A DNA stretch of 64,000 bases from NCBI GenBank assembly GCA_009692425.1, contig SHZF01000001.1, positions 124,001 through 188,000 of the forward strand. Direction: 5' to 3'. Under the pieces are notes generated by a model. The model ran no database searches. It saw only the letters and a list, made by a program, of their open reading frames with translations, and was not told where the DNA came from. Below are positions 9,790 through 19,239 of the stretch, piece by piece. Origin of the DNA: Myxococcales bacterium. GTDB taxonomy: Bacteria > Myxococcota_A > UBA9042. The translations under genes were made by a program, and so were the position numbers. Position 1 is the stretch's first letter. Each line of letters begins with the position of its first letter.

Positions 9790-10896
9790 CTACCAGCGCA
9801 GCAGCAGGGTCACGCCGTCAGGCGCAGCGCTGACCGCGACCGAGGGCGCCGGAGGGTCGGAGGCAGCCGATGCTGGCGTCGTCGTTCTGCGGACAGGCGC
9901 CCACGAGTACGCGGCAATCGCAACGAAGCCGAACGTTGCCGCCGCGCCGAGGCTGACGAACATCCACTTCAACCGTTCGTCGCGTTCCGCCTTCAACTCG
10001 CGACCTTCCTTGAGCAACGGCTCGCACTCGTACTCGCCTGTCTCGGCCACCTTGAAGCCGATGCGGCACGGATTGCCGTCAATCTTCCGGGTGGCGCGCG
10101 CCGTCAGGCTCGGCTGGCCGTCTCCCTCGAACTTCTGTGAGTAAGCACCCTGCGACTGCCAGGCCAGCACCGCGAAGGCCCCGCCCGTCAGCAGGCTCGC
10201 TGCAGCCGCCGAACCTGCGGCCCACGTCCACTTGTGGTCGCGCGGCAGCTCGGTGGCATCGACCGGCGCGACGAGAACGACCTCGATCACCTTCGTTTCC
10301 CCAGGACCGACCGCGACCGCCGGCCGCTCGAAGGGCTCGCGCTTTTCCATCACGACGCGCACGGAATACGTACCGGCCGGAACCTTCAGCTCACCTTGCG
10401 CATCGACGTCCGCCGCCAAGCCGCCGACCTCAAGCTGCGCCCCCGACGGCAGCCCCTTGAACTTGAGGACACCGGGGCGCGCCGCGAGTTCCTTGTCGAT
10501 GTCGCGCACGCGGGCCGCGGTGGCTTCCCGATCCTTGCCAAAGTCTGCGGTCAGCGGCGCCTGGTCGAGAAACAGCCGGTAGTACTTCTGCGCGGTCTCG
10601 ACGTTTCGAGCTTGATCCAACGTTTTTGCCAGGGCGAGGATGATCAATGGCTCCTTGCTGTACTTCCCGTGCGCGGTCTGGAACAAGCGCAGCGCAGCGT
10701 CGTAGTCACCTGCCTTGTAGGCCAGCTTGCCCTGGCGGAATACTTCAAGCGCCTCGGCGCGCTCGCGGGCTTCCTCGCCGGTCGCCGCCGGCTGTGCGGT
10801 GCCGATGGCGCCATGGGTGGCGAGCAGCAACGTCACAGCCACCACAGTGCCGCGCCGCAACGGGCCATGGGCGTGTCGGGGAGATTCGTCAGCCAT
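9790..10896 (-). CDS. TPR / PEGA-like domain envelope protein
   Basis: N-terminal signal; EALEVFRQGKLAYKAGDYDAALRLFQTAHGKYSKEPLIILALAKT TPR-like; LKFKGLPSGAQLEVGGLAADVDAQGELKVPAGTYSVRVVMEKREPFE PEGA-like. ATG 10896 with AGAGGAAG. Confidence 0.6.
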   Translation of the reverse strand: MADESPRHAHGPLRRGTVVAVTLLLATHGAIGTAQPAATGEEARERAEALEVFRQGKLAYKAGDYDAALRLFQTAHGKYSKEPLIILALAKTLDQARNVETAQKYYRLFLDQAPLTADFGKDREATAARVRDIDKELAARPGVLKFKGLPSGAQLEVGGLAADVDAQGELKVPAGTYSVRVVMEKREPFERPAVAVGPGETKVIEVVLVAPVDATELPRDHKWTWAAGSAAAASLLTGGAFAVLAWQSQGAYSQKFEGDGQPSLTARATRKIDGNPCRIGFKVAETGEYECEPLLKEGRELKAERDERLKWMFVSLGAAATFGFVAIAAYSWAPVRRTTTPASAASDPPAPSVAVSAAPDGVTLLLRW

Positions 10897-10962
10897 TCTG
10901 CTTCCTCTCACAGTGACTCGGTCGAGCGCGCCCGCAACCGCTGCAACCGTGCAACGCGCCCG

Positions 10963-12657
10963 TCAATCGAGGCGGAAATCGTCGGGCTTCGGAGTCCGTA
11001 CGTCGTGCTTGGCACCCGCGGCGGGCTCTGCTCTCGAATCGGGCCGCTCGGGCGCCGCGACGGGCCGCACATCTGATCCCGGCTTGACCGAAGCGGGCGC
11101 GACATCGACCGCCGGCGCACGGAAATCGGGCTTGATCGGCCCAGGTGCGGATTCGTGCCCGGGCCCCGGCTGTGTCGAACGTGGGCTCCCAGGGCTCGCG
11201 GCTGGCGGCTTGCTGGCGCCAGGGTGGGGTGTGCCCGGGGCATCTCTCAGGTCTGGATGGGGCGCTGCGGGAAGGGCAGGCGTCGGCAGGTCGCTCGCTG
11301 CCGCCGAAGCTGCGGCCGCCGGTTGCGCCGGAAGTGCGCTTCCTGCAACACCCGTCGCACCAGGTGGCGCCACTGCAGCGGCCGCGGGGGAAGGACCCGC
11401 CGCACTGCCCGCCTGCACCGGCGGTGGCGCCGACTGCTCGAAGAGTGCGATCACGGCAGCGGCCACACCGCCGATTACGGCGACGGCGCCGACTCCCAGC
11501 CACACCGGCGCGCGGCTTGGTGCCGGCACCTGCATCACCGGAGGCGGAGGCTCCCCGCGCTCCCGCACCGCCCGGTCGCCCGAATCACTGCCTAGCGGAA
11601 TTCGCTCGCGCGCCCAGTCGGCGCTCGGCACCAGTTGCGTCGGCCCAGCGACTGCACTGCGCACCTCTGTCACCTGCCCGGCTTCCCGTGCCAGCTTCGC
11701 AGCTGTCTGCAGGCGATCGACCAACTGGATGGTGGTCTGCGGGCGCCGCTCCGGCTCCTTTTCCAGGCACGCGAAGACGACGGCTTCGATCTCGCGCGGC
11801 ACATGCTGCAGGCTGCCGTCGCGCGGCATCGGCCGGGGCGGATCCTTGATGTGGGCGACGAGCACCGTCATCGCCGACTCGCCGACGAAAGGAGGCTTGC
11901 CGGTCAGCGCCTCGTACATCATCACGCCCAGCGAGTAGATGTCGCTGCGCGGGTCGATGCGCTCGCCCTTGGCCTGCTCCGGCGACATGTACGACGGCGT
12001 ACCCATGATCATGCCGGCTTCCGTCAGGCTCTGCTCCGACGGGCCGCCCGTGTCCTTCTGCACCTTCGCGATGCCGAAATCGAGCACCTTGACGAAGTTC
12101 GGGTCGCCCGCGACCGGCAGCAACATGATGTTCTCGGGTTTGAGGTCACGGTGCACGAGTCCGGCGGAATGCGCCTCCGTCAGCGAGTGGCAGACCTGTC
12201 CGACAATGTGGACGAGCGCTTCCCAATGCACGACGCCGTGTTGATCGATGCGGTGGCCAAGCGTCTCGCCCTCGACGAATTCCATGGCCAGGTAGAGCGC
12301 ACCATCCGAATGCACGCCGAAGTCGAAGATGTGGATTGTGTTCGGGTGTTTCAGCCGTGACGCAGCCTGAGCCTCCCGGGTAAACCGCTTGACGTGCTCT
12401 ACCGACGACAGGTGCTCGCTGCGCAACACCTTGACCGCCACGGTCTGATTCATGTTCAGTTGCGTGCACTTGTAGACAGCGCCGAAGCCGCCGATGCCCA
12501 AGACTTGATCGGTGCGGTAGCGCTCGGCGATGACCGTGCCGGCCGCGTACGTCACATTTGTCGGCGATTGGACGGGAATCGTCGCCACACCGTCGTCGGG
12601 GCAGACCACCTCGGCGGTTTCTGTCGAGCAGCGTGGGCAAACGCGCGGTGACTGCAT
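10963..12657 (-). CDS. Membrane-anchored Ser/Thr protein kinase (PknB-like) with N-terminal zinc-ribbon motif and Pro/Ala-rich tail
   Basis: [75 protein letters not shown]...C N-terminal cluster; a single TM segment. Confidence 0.93.
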   Translation of the reverse strand: MQSPRVCPRCSTETAEVVCPDDGVATIPVQSPTNVTYAAGTVIAERYRTDQVLGIGGFGAVYKCTQLNMNQTVAVKVLRSEHLSSVEHVKRFTREAQAASRLKHPNTIHIFDFGVHSDGALYLAMEFVEGETLGHRIDQHGVVHWEALVHIVGQVCHSLTEAHSAGLVHRDLKPENIMLLPVAGDPNFVKVLDFGIAKVQKDTGGPSEQSLTEAGMIMGTPSYMSPEQAKGERIDPRSDIYSLGVMMYEALTGKPPFVGESAMTVLVAHIKDPPRPMPRDGSLQHVPREIEAVVFACLEKEPERRPQTTIQLVDRLQTAAKLAREAGQVTEVRSAVAGPTQLVPSADWARERIPLGSDSGDRAVRERGEPPPPVMQVPAPSRAPVWLGVGAVAVIGGVAAAVIALFEQSAPPPVQAGSAAGPSPAAAAVAPPGATGVAGSALPAQPAAAASAAASDLPTPALPAAPHPDLRDAPGTPHPGASKPPAASPGSPRSTQPGPGHESAPGPIKPDFRAPAVDVAPASVKPGSDVRPVAAPERPDSRAEPAAGAKHDVRTPKPDDFRLD

Positions 12658-12812
12658 GCCTAGGTTCCGGGGGGCTGGGGGCGGCAGGCCGCACGTGGAC
12701 GGGATGGGCGCCCGGCGCGCGTCGCACGTTAGCACGGCCCTCGATCGGGCTCAAACGAATGGACGTTTGGGGACGCAGATCGGTGCACGTCGCCGAATGA
12801 AACGCTTCGTGC

Positions 12813-12840
12813 TTGACACTCCGCGGCCGTGGCCTAGCTT
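12813..12840 (+). promoter_or_regulatory. Candidate sigma70-type promoter (TTGACA-N16-TAGCTT) upstream of the FmdB-like gene
   Basis: Perfect -35 (12813-12818); weak -10 (12835-12840). Confidence 0.4.
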
Positions 12841-12885
12841 TTCCACGGTGCCCGGCCTCGCCATGCCCGGGTTTGCGTGAACGCC

Positions 12886-13200
12886 ATGCCCGCCTACGAC
12901 TACCGCTGCAACGCCTGCTCTGCCGTGTTCGAGAAGACCCAGCGCATCACTGAACCCGCCGGCGCGGCTTGTCCCGCCTGCGGTGGCGCGGAGTGCACGC
13001 GGCTGATCACGGGCGGCACATTCCACCTGAAGGGTGCAGGCTGGTACGCATCGGATTACGGCCCCAAGCGGCCAGCCGCAGTGGATACGCCCGCCGCGGT
13101 CCAGGGCGAGCCCGCAGCCTGCGGGGCCTTGCCCGACGGGACCTGCGCGAAGGCAGATTGCGCCACAGCCGGCGCCGGCGCGGCTGCCGCAGACGCGTAG
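12886..13200 (+). CDS. FmdB-family zinc ribbon protein
   Basis: MPAYDYRCNACSAVFEKTQRITEPAGAACPACGGAECTRLITGGTFHLKGAGWYASDY. Confidence 0.85.
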   Translation: MPAYDYRCNACSAVFEKTQRITEPAGAACPACGGAECTRLITGGTFHLKGAGWYASDYGPKRPAAVDTPAAVQGEPAACGALPDGTCAKADCATAGAGAAAADA

Positions 13201-13248
13201 CCTGGCAGGGCCCGCGGCGAAGGCAGGTCCTCGCACCTGCGCGGCGAC

Positions 13249-14367
13249 TCAAAGCGCTGCTGCGGATGGGACCCTGGACCGGGCGGTCTCGACCCACGCG
13301 TCGAGCCGATCGTGGTCCACTGCGTCGAAGAATCCCTCGATCCACTCGAACATCTCCGCCGTCGTCTGCGCCCGCATGGCTCGCTCGCGCAATACCGTGC
13401 CGTGTGCGAAACCCTTCGTCATCCGGGCGAGGAACTGCTTGAGCCGACCGGGGATGACGCGGTCAGGCATGCGTTCCGCCATCATGTCGCGGAAGTGGCG
13501 CAACGCTTCCAGCCGATGCTGGTTGGTGATGGCGCGGGCCGGCCTCCCCGCGACCAGGTCGTCGATCTGACCGAAAATCCATGGATTCATGATGGCGGCG
13601 CGCCCGATCATCACGCCGGCCGCGCCGCAGGTCTGCAGGCGCCACAGGGCCTCCTCCGCGGTAGCCACGTCGCCGGAGCCGAGCACCGGAATGCGCACGG
13701 CGGCGGCGACCGCCTGGACGACCGACCAATCCGCCTCGCCCGTGTACAATTGAAGCCGTGTGCGACCGTGAACGGCGACCATGGCCGCTCCCGCCGCCTC
13801 GACCTTGCGTGCCACATCGACGGCGTTGACGGTGTCCGCGCTCCATCCGCTGCGAATCTTGACCGTGACGGGCAATTTCGTCGCCGCGACCGTGGACTCC
13901 ACAAGATGCGCGAGGTGGTCAGACTGCCGCATCAGTTCGGCGCCTCCGCCTTTCCGCACGACCTTCGGCGCCGGGCAACCGCAGTTGATGTCGACGATCT
14001 GGGCACCCGCGGCCTCGATGATCCGCGCCGCACTGGCCATCCGGTCCGCGTCGGCACCAAAGATCTGGACCGACAACGGGCGCTCGGCAATCGGGTTGAA
14101 GGCCATGCGCATCATGGCTTTCAGATTCGTCCGCGTCAGGCCCTCGATCGAGATGAACTCGGTGACGAGCAGGCCGACCGTGCCGCCGCTGGCCGATTGG
14201 ACCATGCGACGAAATGCCGTATCCGTCACCCCGCTCATCGGTGCCAGCACGAAGGGGTGGGCCACACGCACCTGGCCGCCGATGTCGAAGCCAGGCGCCG
14301 AATGCGGGCCGGAGCCCAGCGCAACCGGTGATTTCACGTCAGGATCAAGTTCGGGCGCATTCGCCAT
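13249..14367 (-). CDS. dusB: tRNA-dihydrouridine synthase (Dus family, DusB-like)
   Basis: LAPMSGVTDTAFRRMV, FNPIAERPLSVQIFGADADRMASAARIIEAAGAQIVDINCGCPAPKVVRKGGGAELMR, VHGRTRLQLYTGEADW. Confidence 0.92.
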   Translation of the reverse strand: MANAPELDPDVKSPVALGSGPHSAPGFDIGGQVRVAHPFVLAPMSGVTDTAFRRMVQSASGGTVGLLVTEFISIEGLTRTNLKAMMRMAFNPIAERPLSVQIFGADADRMASAARIIEAAGAQIVDINCGCPAPKVVRKGGGAELMRQSDHLAHLVESTVAATKLPVTVKIRSGWSADTVNAVDVARKVEAAGAAMVAVHGRTRLQLYTGEADWSVVQAVAAAVRIPVLGSGDVATAEEALWRLQTCGAAGVMIGRAAIMNPWIFGQIDDLVAGRPARAITNQHRLEALRHFRDMMAERMPDRVIPGRLKQFLARMTKGFAHGTVLRERAMRAQTTAEMFEWIEGFFDAVDHDRLDAWVETARSRVPSAAAL

Positions 14368-14418
14368 GTTCGTCCGGCACGGTTCGCGCGTGCGCTCCAA
14401 CCGCCGTCGCCGTGAAGG

Positions 14419-15051
14419 CTATAGGCGCCTGCCGCGGAACTCAGCCGCCGTCATCATGCCAGCCGGCACCGACACCTGCACCTCGTCGAGGTCGTCCAGC
14501 GCCATGTCCCACTCGCTCAACGCCGCCTGCACGGTCAGCAAGGCCTTGCGCTCCGGTTGGGCCTTCGGCGTCGGCGCGGCCGCATGGTCGCCTGAGGGCG
14601 AGCGTCGCTCTACGAGGAGTCGCTGCAGGCGCTGGTTGGCCAGCCGCAGTTGGCGGATGCCCGCAATCGCGATCTGCTCTTGGAAGCGGAGCGCTAGCGG
14701 CGAACTCGCCTTGAGCAGGCGCTCGAAGACATCGCGTGTCAGTTCGAGCGCGATCGTCGGCTGGGCTGCGGTCACCGACGCGGATCGCGGCGACTTGTCG
14801 ACCAACGCCATCTGGCCGACGATGGCGCCGGCCCGCAAGGTCGCCAGGATCTGCTCCCCCTCGTCGCCCTTCTTCGTGATCTGGACCTCGCCAGTCGCGA
14901 GCAGGAAGCACGACTGGCCCGCGTTGCCCTCCCGACACAGTACGGCGCCCCGCGCAAACTCCCGGGCCGGCGCGACCGACGCCAGCACCTTGAGTTCTGC
15001 ATTCGAATAGTCACGCAACGAACCAAGTTCGCGTAGGTTGATCTGGGCCAC
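14419..15051 (-). CDS. Cyclic-nucleotide-binding-domain protein
   Basis: AVLCREGNAGQSCFLLATGEVQITKKGDEGEQILATLRAGAIVGQMALVDKSPRSASVTA. Confidence 0.8.
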   Translation of the reverse strand: MAQINLRELGSLRDYSNAELKVLASVAPAREFARGAVLCREGNAGQSCFLLATGEVQITKKGDEGEQILATLRAGAIVGQMALVDKSPRSASVTAAQPTIALELTRDVFERLLKASSPLALRFQEQIAIAGIRQLRLANQRLQRLLVERRSPSGDHAAAPTPKAQPERKALLTVQAALSEWDMALDDLDEVQVSVPAGMMTAAEFRGRRL

Positions 15052-15073
15052 CTCGCCTCCCTGCCGGTCGATT

Positions 15074-15652
15074 TTAGTCGCCCGTCAACTTCGCCCAAAT
15101 GCGAGAAAACACGGAGCCACCGCTCGGCGATTCTTCCGGTGCACGGCTCGGTGTGCCCTTGTCCGCAGTGCCTTTCGGCGACGCCGCGGGGGCGTTCGGG
15201 TTGAGTTCCTTGTCGATGCGTCGGTTCACCTGGCGCAACCGGCGCGTAACGTCGCCGATGATGGCGCTGACCACGGTGGCCGAAGCCGACGGTGCCAGTG
15301 AACGCAACCGCTGCAGGTCGTCGCGCCCGAGTTCATACACGACCGCCTCAGACGCCGCGGTGACCGATGCTGCCCGTGGCGCCGGGTCCAGTACTGCCAT
15401 TTCTCCCACGATTTCGCCGGGTCCGATGGATCCGACCTCGCTTCGGCTGCCCTTCGCGTCGGTTATTTCCACGCGCAGGCGTCCGTCGAGGACGATCACC
15501 ATCGTATCGCCCGGCGTGCCCTGGTGCAGTACGATGTCGCCGGCCACAAACGAGCGAACACGCACCAGGGAGCTTACGGCGGCGCATTCCTCCTCGGTGA
15601 ATTCGCGAAACAGGGGAATACGCCGGAGCGATTCGTGCGCTTCAGTGCTCAT
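15074..15652 (-). CDS. Cyclic-nucleotide-binding-domain protein
   Basis: GDIVLHQGTPGDTMVIVLDGRLRVEITDAKGSRSEVGSIGPGEIVGEMAVLDPAPRAASVTA; preferred start MSTEAHESL (15652). Confidence 0.8.
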   Translation of the reverse strand: MSTEAHESLRRIPLFREFTEEECAAVSSLVRVRSFVAGDIVLHQGTPGDTMVIVLDGRLRVEITDAKGSRSEVGSIGPGEIVGEMAVLDPAPRAASVTAASEAVVYELGRDDLQRLRSLAPSASATVVSAIIGDVTRRLRQVNRRIDKELNPNAPAASPKGTADKGTPSRAPEESPSGGSVFSRIWAKLTGD

Positions 15653-15905
15653 GACGCCTCCCGCAGGCCCGACTCGCACATCGTACTGCCCGTACCAGCC
15701 ACGTCCGCTGGTCGGTGTGTCCGCGCCGCTCGGAGGCGAGGATAGCATGGGTCGGCCCACGTGCCATTTCTCCACGTGTTCCGTCACCGTACGCCACTGG
15801 GCCGCGCGGGGACGTGACGACGGCGCCGGACTCGACTAAAACAGCCTCCGAAGGCGGGCGGCATGGCGCGGCGACCAGCAGTATCGCATAAGGCGAGGGG
15901 CAGAC

Positions 15906-16613
15906 GTGAAATACCAAAATAAATTCAACATGCTGTGTGTCGCATGCTGCCTGGGCGCGGTCGCCGTGTCCGGGATCGCGCACGCGGTCGAGTCGTCGAA
16001 ACGGACGGTGGTCCAGTTCGACAGCACGTTGAAAGACGAGGACAACAAGCCGGTCGCGGGCGTCTTCTTCATGCAGTTCGAATTGCGCAAGCCGAAGTCA
16101 AAGCGCGTGATTTGGAAGGAGTCGCACTGGGTCGGCATCGACAATGGTCGGTACGCCGTACAACTCGGTCGCAACGAGGTGTTGCCGAAGTCCCTGGACC
16201 CGAAGACGGTCATGATCACGGTGAGCATCCAGGGCGTCGGCGTCGTGCTCGAGGAAGCTCTGTCCGGCGGCGATGCGGCCCTTGCCGAGATCGACGAGTC
16301 GGCAGCGGGCGGCAAGCGCATCGTCCAGTACGCCGAAAAGGCCGGACTTGCGTATGAGGCCGAGCGCGCCAAACTGACGGATCGCATTGGAAACTACACC
16401 GCGAAGACGCTGCAGGAGGCGCTCGATGCCCTGGAGAAGAAAAAGGTCAAGGTGAAGATCGGCAAGAATCATGTGAACCTCACTTCGATCGGTGGCGCCG
16501 GCGGCACGCCGTTCGAGGCGCTGTGTCCGGCGGGCATGGTTGTCGTGGGCATCCGCGGCGGCTCAGGCATTTACATCGACAATTTCCAGATGGTGTGTGC
16601 GCCGCTCGAATAG
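15906..16613 (+). CDS. Secreted protein with C-terminal jacalin-like motif
   Basis: Signal peptide MKYQNKFNMLCVACCLGAVAVSGIAHA; C-terminal CPAGMVVVGIRGGSGIYIDNFQMVC. Confidence 0.55.
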   Translation: MKYQNKFNMLCVACCLGAVAVSGIAHAVESSKRTVVQFDSTLKDEDNKPVAGVFFMQFELRKPKSKRVIWKESHWVGIDNGRYAVQLGRNEVLPKSLDPKTVMITVSIQGVGVVLEEALSGGDAALAEIDESAAGGKRIVQYAEKAGLAYEAERAKLTDRIGNYTAKTLQEALDALEKKKVKVKIGKNHVNLTSIGGAGGTPFEALCPAGMVVVGIRGGSGIYIDNFQMVCAPLE

Positions 16614-16696
16614 GCATCGGTGTGTGTGCGGCTCGAATCGGCATTCGTGTCTGCGCCACTCGATAGGACAATCTGCGCCACTCGATAGGACTAAGG
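16593..16696. repeat. Degenerate ~27-bp tandem repeat (about 4 units) starting in the last codons of the upstream CDS
   Basis: gtgtgtgcgccgctcgaataggcatcg / gtgtgtgtgcggctcgaatcggcattc / gtgtctgcgccactcgataggacaatc / tgcgccactcgataggactaagg. Confidence 0.8.
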
Positions 16697-16703
16697 GGAA
16701 GCG

Positions 16704-17138
16704 ATGCGTGCACTCCCGGTGACACCGCTGCTCTGCGTCGACATCATCGTGGAGCGGGTCGGTGGGCCACGCGCGGTGCTCCTCGTCGAGCGCCGCCACC
16801 CGCCGCACGGCTGGGCGCTGCCGGGCGGCTTTGTCGATGTCGGCGAGTCGTGCGAGGCGGCCGCCGTCCGCGAACTGCGCGAAGAAACGAACCTGCATGG
16901 AGAACTCCTGTGCCAGTTGCACACCTACTCGGACCCGTCGCGCGACCCGCGGCGGCCCACGGCATCGGTCGTCTTCGTGGCCCGCGCGCACGGCGAGCCG
17001 CAGGCTGGCGATGACGCCGGCCAGGTCGCGTGGTGGCCGCTCGACGCGTTGCCCACGCTGTGCTTCGACCACGCGACCATCCTCAACGACTACCGAATCG
17101 GACGCCACGGATTCGCGGCCCCGCGCGTCGGCATGTGA
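16704..17138 (+). CDS. NUDIX hydrolase
   Basis: GGFVDVGESCEAAAVRELREETNL Nudix box. Confidence 0.92.
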   Translation: MRALPVTPLLCVDIIVERVGGPRAVLLVERRHPPHGWALPGGFVDVGESCEAAAVRELREETNLHGELLCQLHTYSDPSRDPRRPTASVVFVARAHGEPQAGDDAGQVAWWPLDALPTLCFDHATILNDYRIGRHGFAAPRVGM

Positions 17139-17144
17139 CGAACC

Positions 17145-17753
17145 ATGCGGCTTGTTCACCACACGCTCGGCCTCCTGGCGCGCGACACTTGCGCCGCCTG
17201 CTGCGCCCTGATTGCAATCGGCTTCGGCTGCGCCAGTTCGGTGGATGTCGGCGGCGTGTGGCGGGGCGCGGCGCCAATCGGGGCACCGGGCGCTTTGCTG
17301 CTCCACGGCAAGGACCTGCCGCAAGAGCCTCTTGGAGTCGAACTCATCGTCGGCCACTATGGTCCGGACCTGGCCGGGATCGTTCGGTTCTACCGCAACG
17401 TGCAGTTCGACCGGCGGCGGACGGCCGAGGCGCCCGACCGAGAGTGTGCTTGTGCATACCTTCATCAGGGCCACGTGGACCTCAACACCGGGCGCCTCAC
17501 GTTTACGCTCAAAGGGTGCTTGCCCGGGGGCACCACGACCGCGACCGTGCGGACTCGCGCGGCCTTTGCGGCCCTCGACACGGACACACTGTCGGGCACG
17601 CTGAAGGTCGATGATCCCGACTCGCCGTTGCACGGTCAGCAGGCCGAATTGAGGTTGGAACGCGTCGCCGGCCAGTCCGACACCGATGTCGGGGACCTCG
17701 CATGCACGAGGCTGTCCGACGAGTCGAAGGGCAACGTCTCCAGTGGCCGGTAG
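17145..17753 (+). CDS. Hypothetical lipoprotein
   Basis: N-terminal hydrophobic segment with IGFGCAS lipobox-like motif; co-directional with neighbours. Confidence 0.5.
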   Translation: MRLVHHTLGLLARDTCAACCALIAIGFGCASSVDVGGVWRGAAPIGAPGALLLHGKDLPQEPLGVELIVGHYGPDLAGIVRFYRNVQFDRRRTAEAPDRECACAYLHQGHVDLNTGRLTFTLKGCLPGGTTTATVRTRAAFAALDTDTLSGTLKVDDPDSPLHGQQAELRLERVAGQSDTDVGDLACTRLSDESKGNVSSGR

Positions 17754-19239
17754 CCGCTGGCCGCGCGGTGTGGCCACGGCTTGTGGCTGCGCGGTAACGC
17801 TGCTGGCCGCCGCCGGTGGCGCACAGGTGCCGGGTGAAGGCAACCTCCCGGATTCTGCCCCGCTGCGCACGCAGGACCTTCCCGATGCACAAAAGCGGTC
17901 GCGCAGCGTGGCCGTCCTGCCGCTGCGGGACTACACCGCGCAGCCAGCCGACCTCTTTGCCATTGACGGCCGCACCGATGTCGATGCGCGTGGCGCTGCC
18001 CTCGAGGCTGCACTCGCGGCCGCCCTGAGCCGTCACCCGTACCTGCATGTGCAGTCCGCGCCGGAGGTGCGCGCGGGTCTGGCGGCAGACCCCGGCACGG
18101 CGGCGCTCGCGCGTGCCGCACAGGGCCGGTATCGGCTCGGCCTTGACCTGTACCTCAGCCTGGCCACGGGCCGCGCCGCCGACAGTTTGCGTGAGGCCAT
18201 CGACCTCTACCGCGGTGTGTTCCAGGACGTCATCGACCCCAAGCCGTACGCCGACGCCCAGTTCATGTACGGAGTCGCCCTGCACGAACTCGGCAAGACA
18301 GCGGACGCCCACGTGGCCTTGAAGCGAGCCTTCGAAATAGAACCGCACCGCCGCTTTCGGGCGAATTTCTTTCCCGCCCCCGTCAATGCGGCGCTGGCGA
18401 ATGCGCTCGTCGATTTTCGCTCGACTGCGGGAGGGCTCCAGCCGTTTGGCGACAATGACCGCTTGACGGCGCTCGCCAAGCGCCTGGGCACGTCATGGGT
18501 CGTCCAGCTTGTCTTGCGGGCGGGGCGCGACGGCCCCGAATTGCACGCGTCGGTCTTCAGTGTGCAACGGCGCCTGATCGCGCACGAAGCCCGCCTGCGC
18601 GTGCCCGACGTCGACGACGCGCTCGACGCCTTCGTGTCGCGGTGGCTCGCGTGCGCACCCGTGCTCGACCTCGCGCCGACGCGACCGCCACGCACCCTTG
18701 ACGTCCGGCTGGACACATCGACCGCCTATGCGATGTACCAGCGGGTGCCTACGCGGCGGGCTTTCCACAGCGTGGGCTTCGGTGTCGGCGTTTCGCACGA
18801 GTTCCGGCGGGGCCTCGATTGGTTCGCTCGAACGAACATGTACACGAGCCTGCCCGACCCTTACCGCGACCTCCTGCACGCATTCAACTCAGTGCGCGTG
18901 CTGTTTGGCCTCGGCTTTGCCGTCGATTTTGGCCCCGTGCGCATCGTCGCGCGACCGTCGGTGGACCTGCACCTGCTCGGCAGCTTTGTCGCGTCGCGGG
19001 ACCCCAACTGTAAGCTCTTTGGTGTCAAGCATGCCCTGTGCGACACCGCGACGGTGTCGGACCTCGACCAGCGGGTCCTGGCCGGATTCAACTTTGCGTT
19101 CGGTAGCCAGATCGCCATCGGGCGCGAGTTCTTCGTCCACACGCAGGCATCGCTGTCGAGCTATTTCTTGCCGCTCAGCGGCACGGATCGCTTGAATTTT
19201 CCCTTGTCGGGCGAAGCCGGCCTGGGCTACCGCTTCTGA
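17743..19239 (+). CDS. Hypothetical envelope protein, TPR-like N-terminal part and beta-rich C-terminus
   Basis: GTG start 17743 (alternative ATG 17686); AQFMYGVALHELGKTADAHVALKRAFEIEPHRRFRANFFPAP TPR-like; C-terminal strand-like repeats ending ...GLGYRF. Confidence 0.55.
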   Translation: MAGSRWPRGVATACGCAVTLLAAAGGAQVPGEGNLPDSAPLRTQDLPDAQKRSRSVAVLPLRDYTAQPADLFAIDGRTDVDARGAALEAALAAALSRHPYLHVQSAPEVRAGLAADPGTAALARAAQGRYRLGLDLYLSLATGRAADSLREAIDLYRGVFQDVIDPKPYADAQFMYGVALHELGKTADAHVALKRAFEIEPHRRFRANFFPAPVNAALANALVDFRSTAGGLQPFGDNDRLTALAKRLGTSWVVQLVLRAGRDGPELHASVFSVQRRLIAHEARLRVPDVDDALDAFVSRWLACAPVLDLAPTRPPRTLDVRLDTSTAYAMYQRVPTRRAFHSVGFGVGVSHEFRRGLDWFARTNMYTSLPDPYRDLLHAFNSVRVLFGLGFAVDFGPVRIVARPSVDLHLLGSFVASRDPNCKLFGVKHALCDTATVSDLDQRVLAGFNFAFGSQIAIGREFFVHTQASLSSYFLPLSGTDRLNFPLSGEAGLGYRF

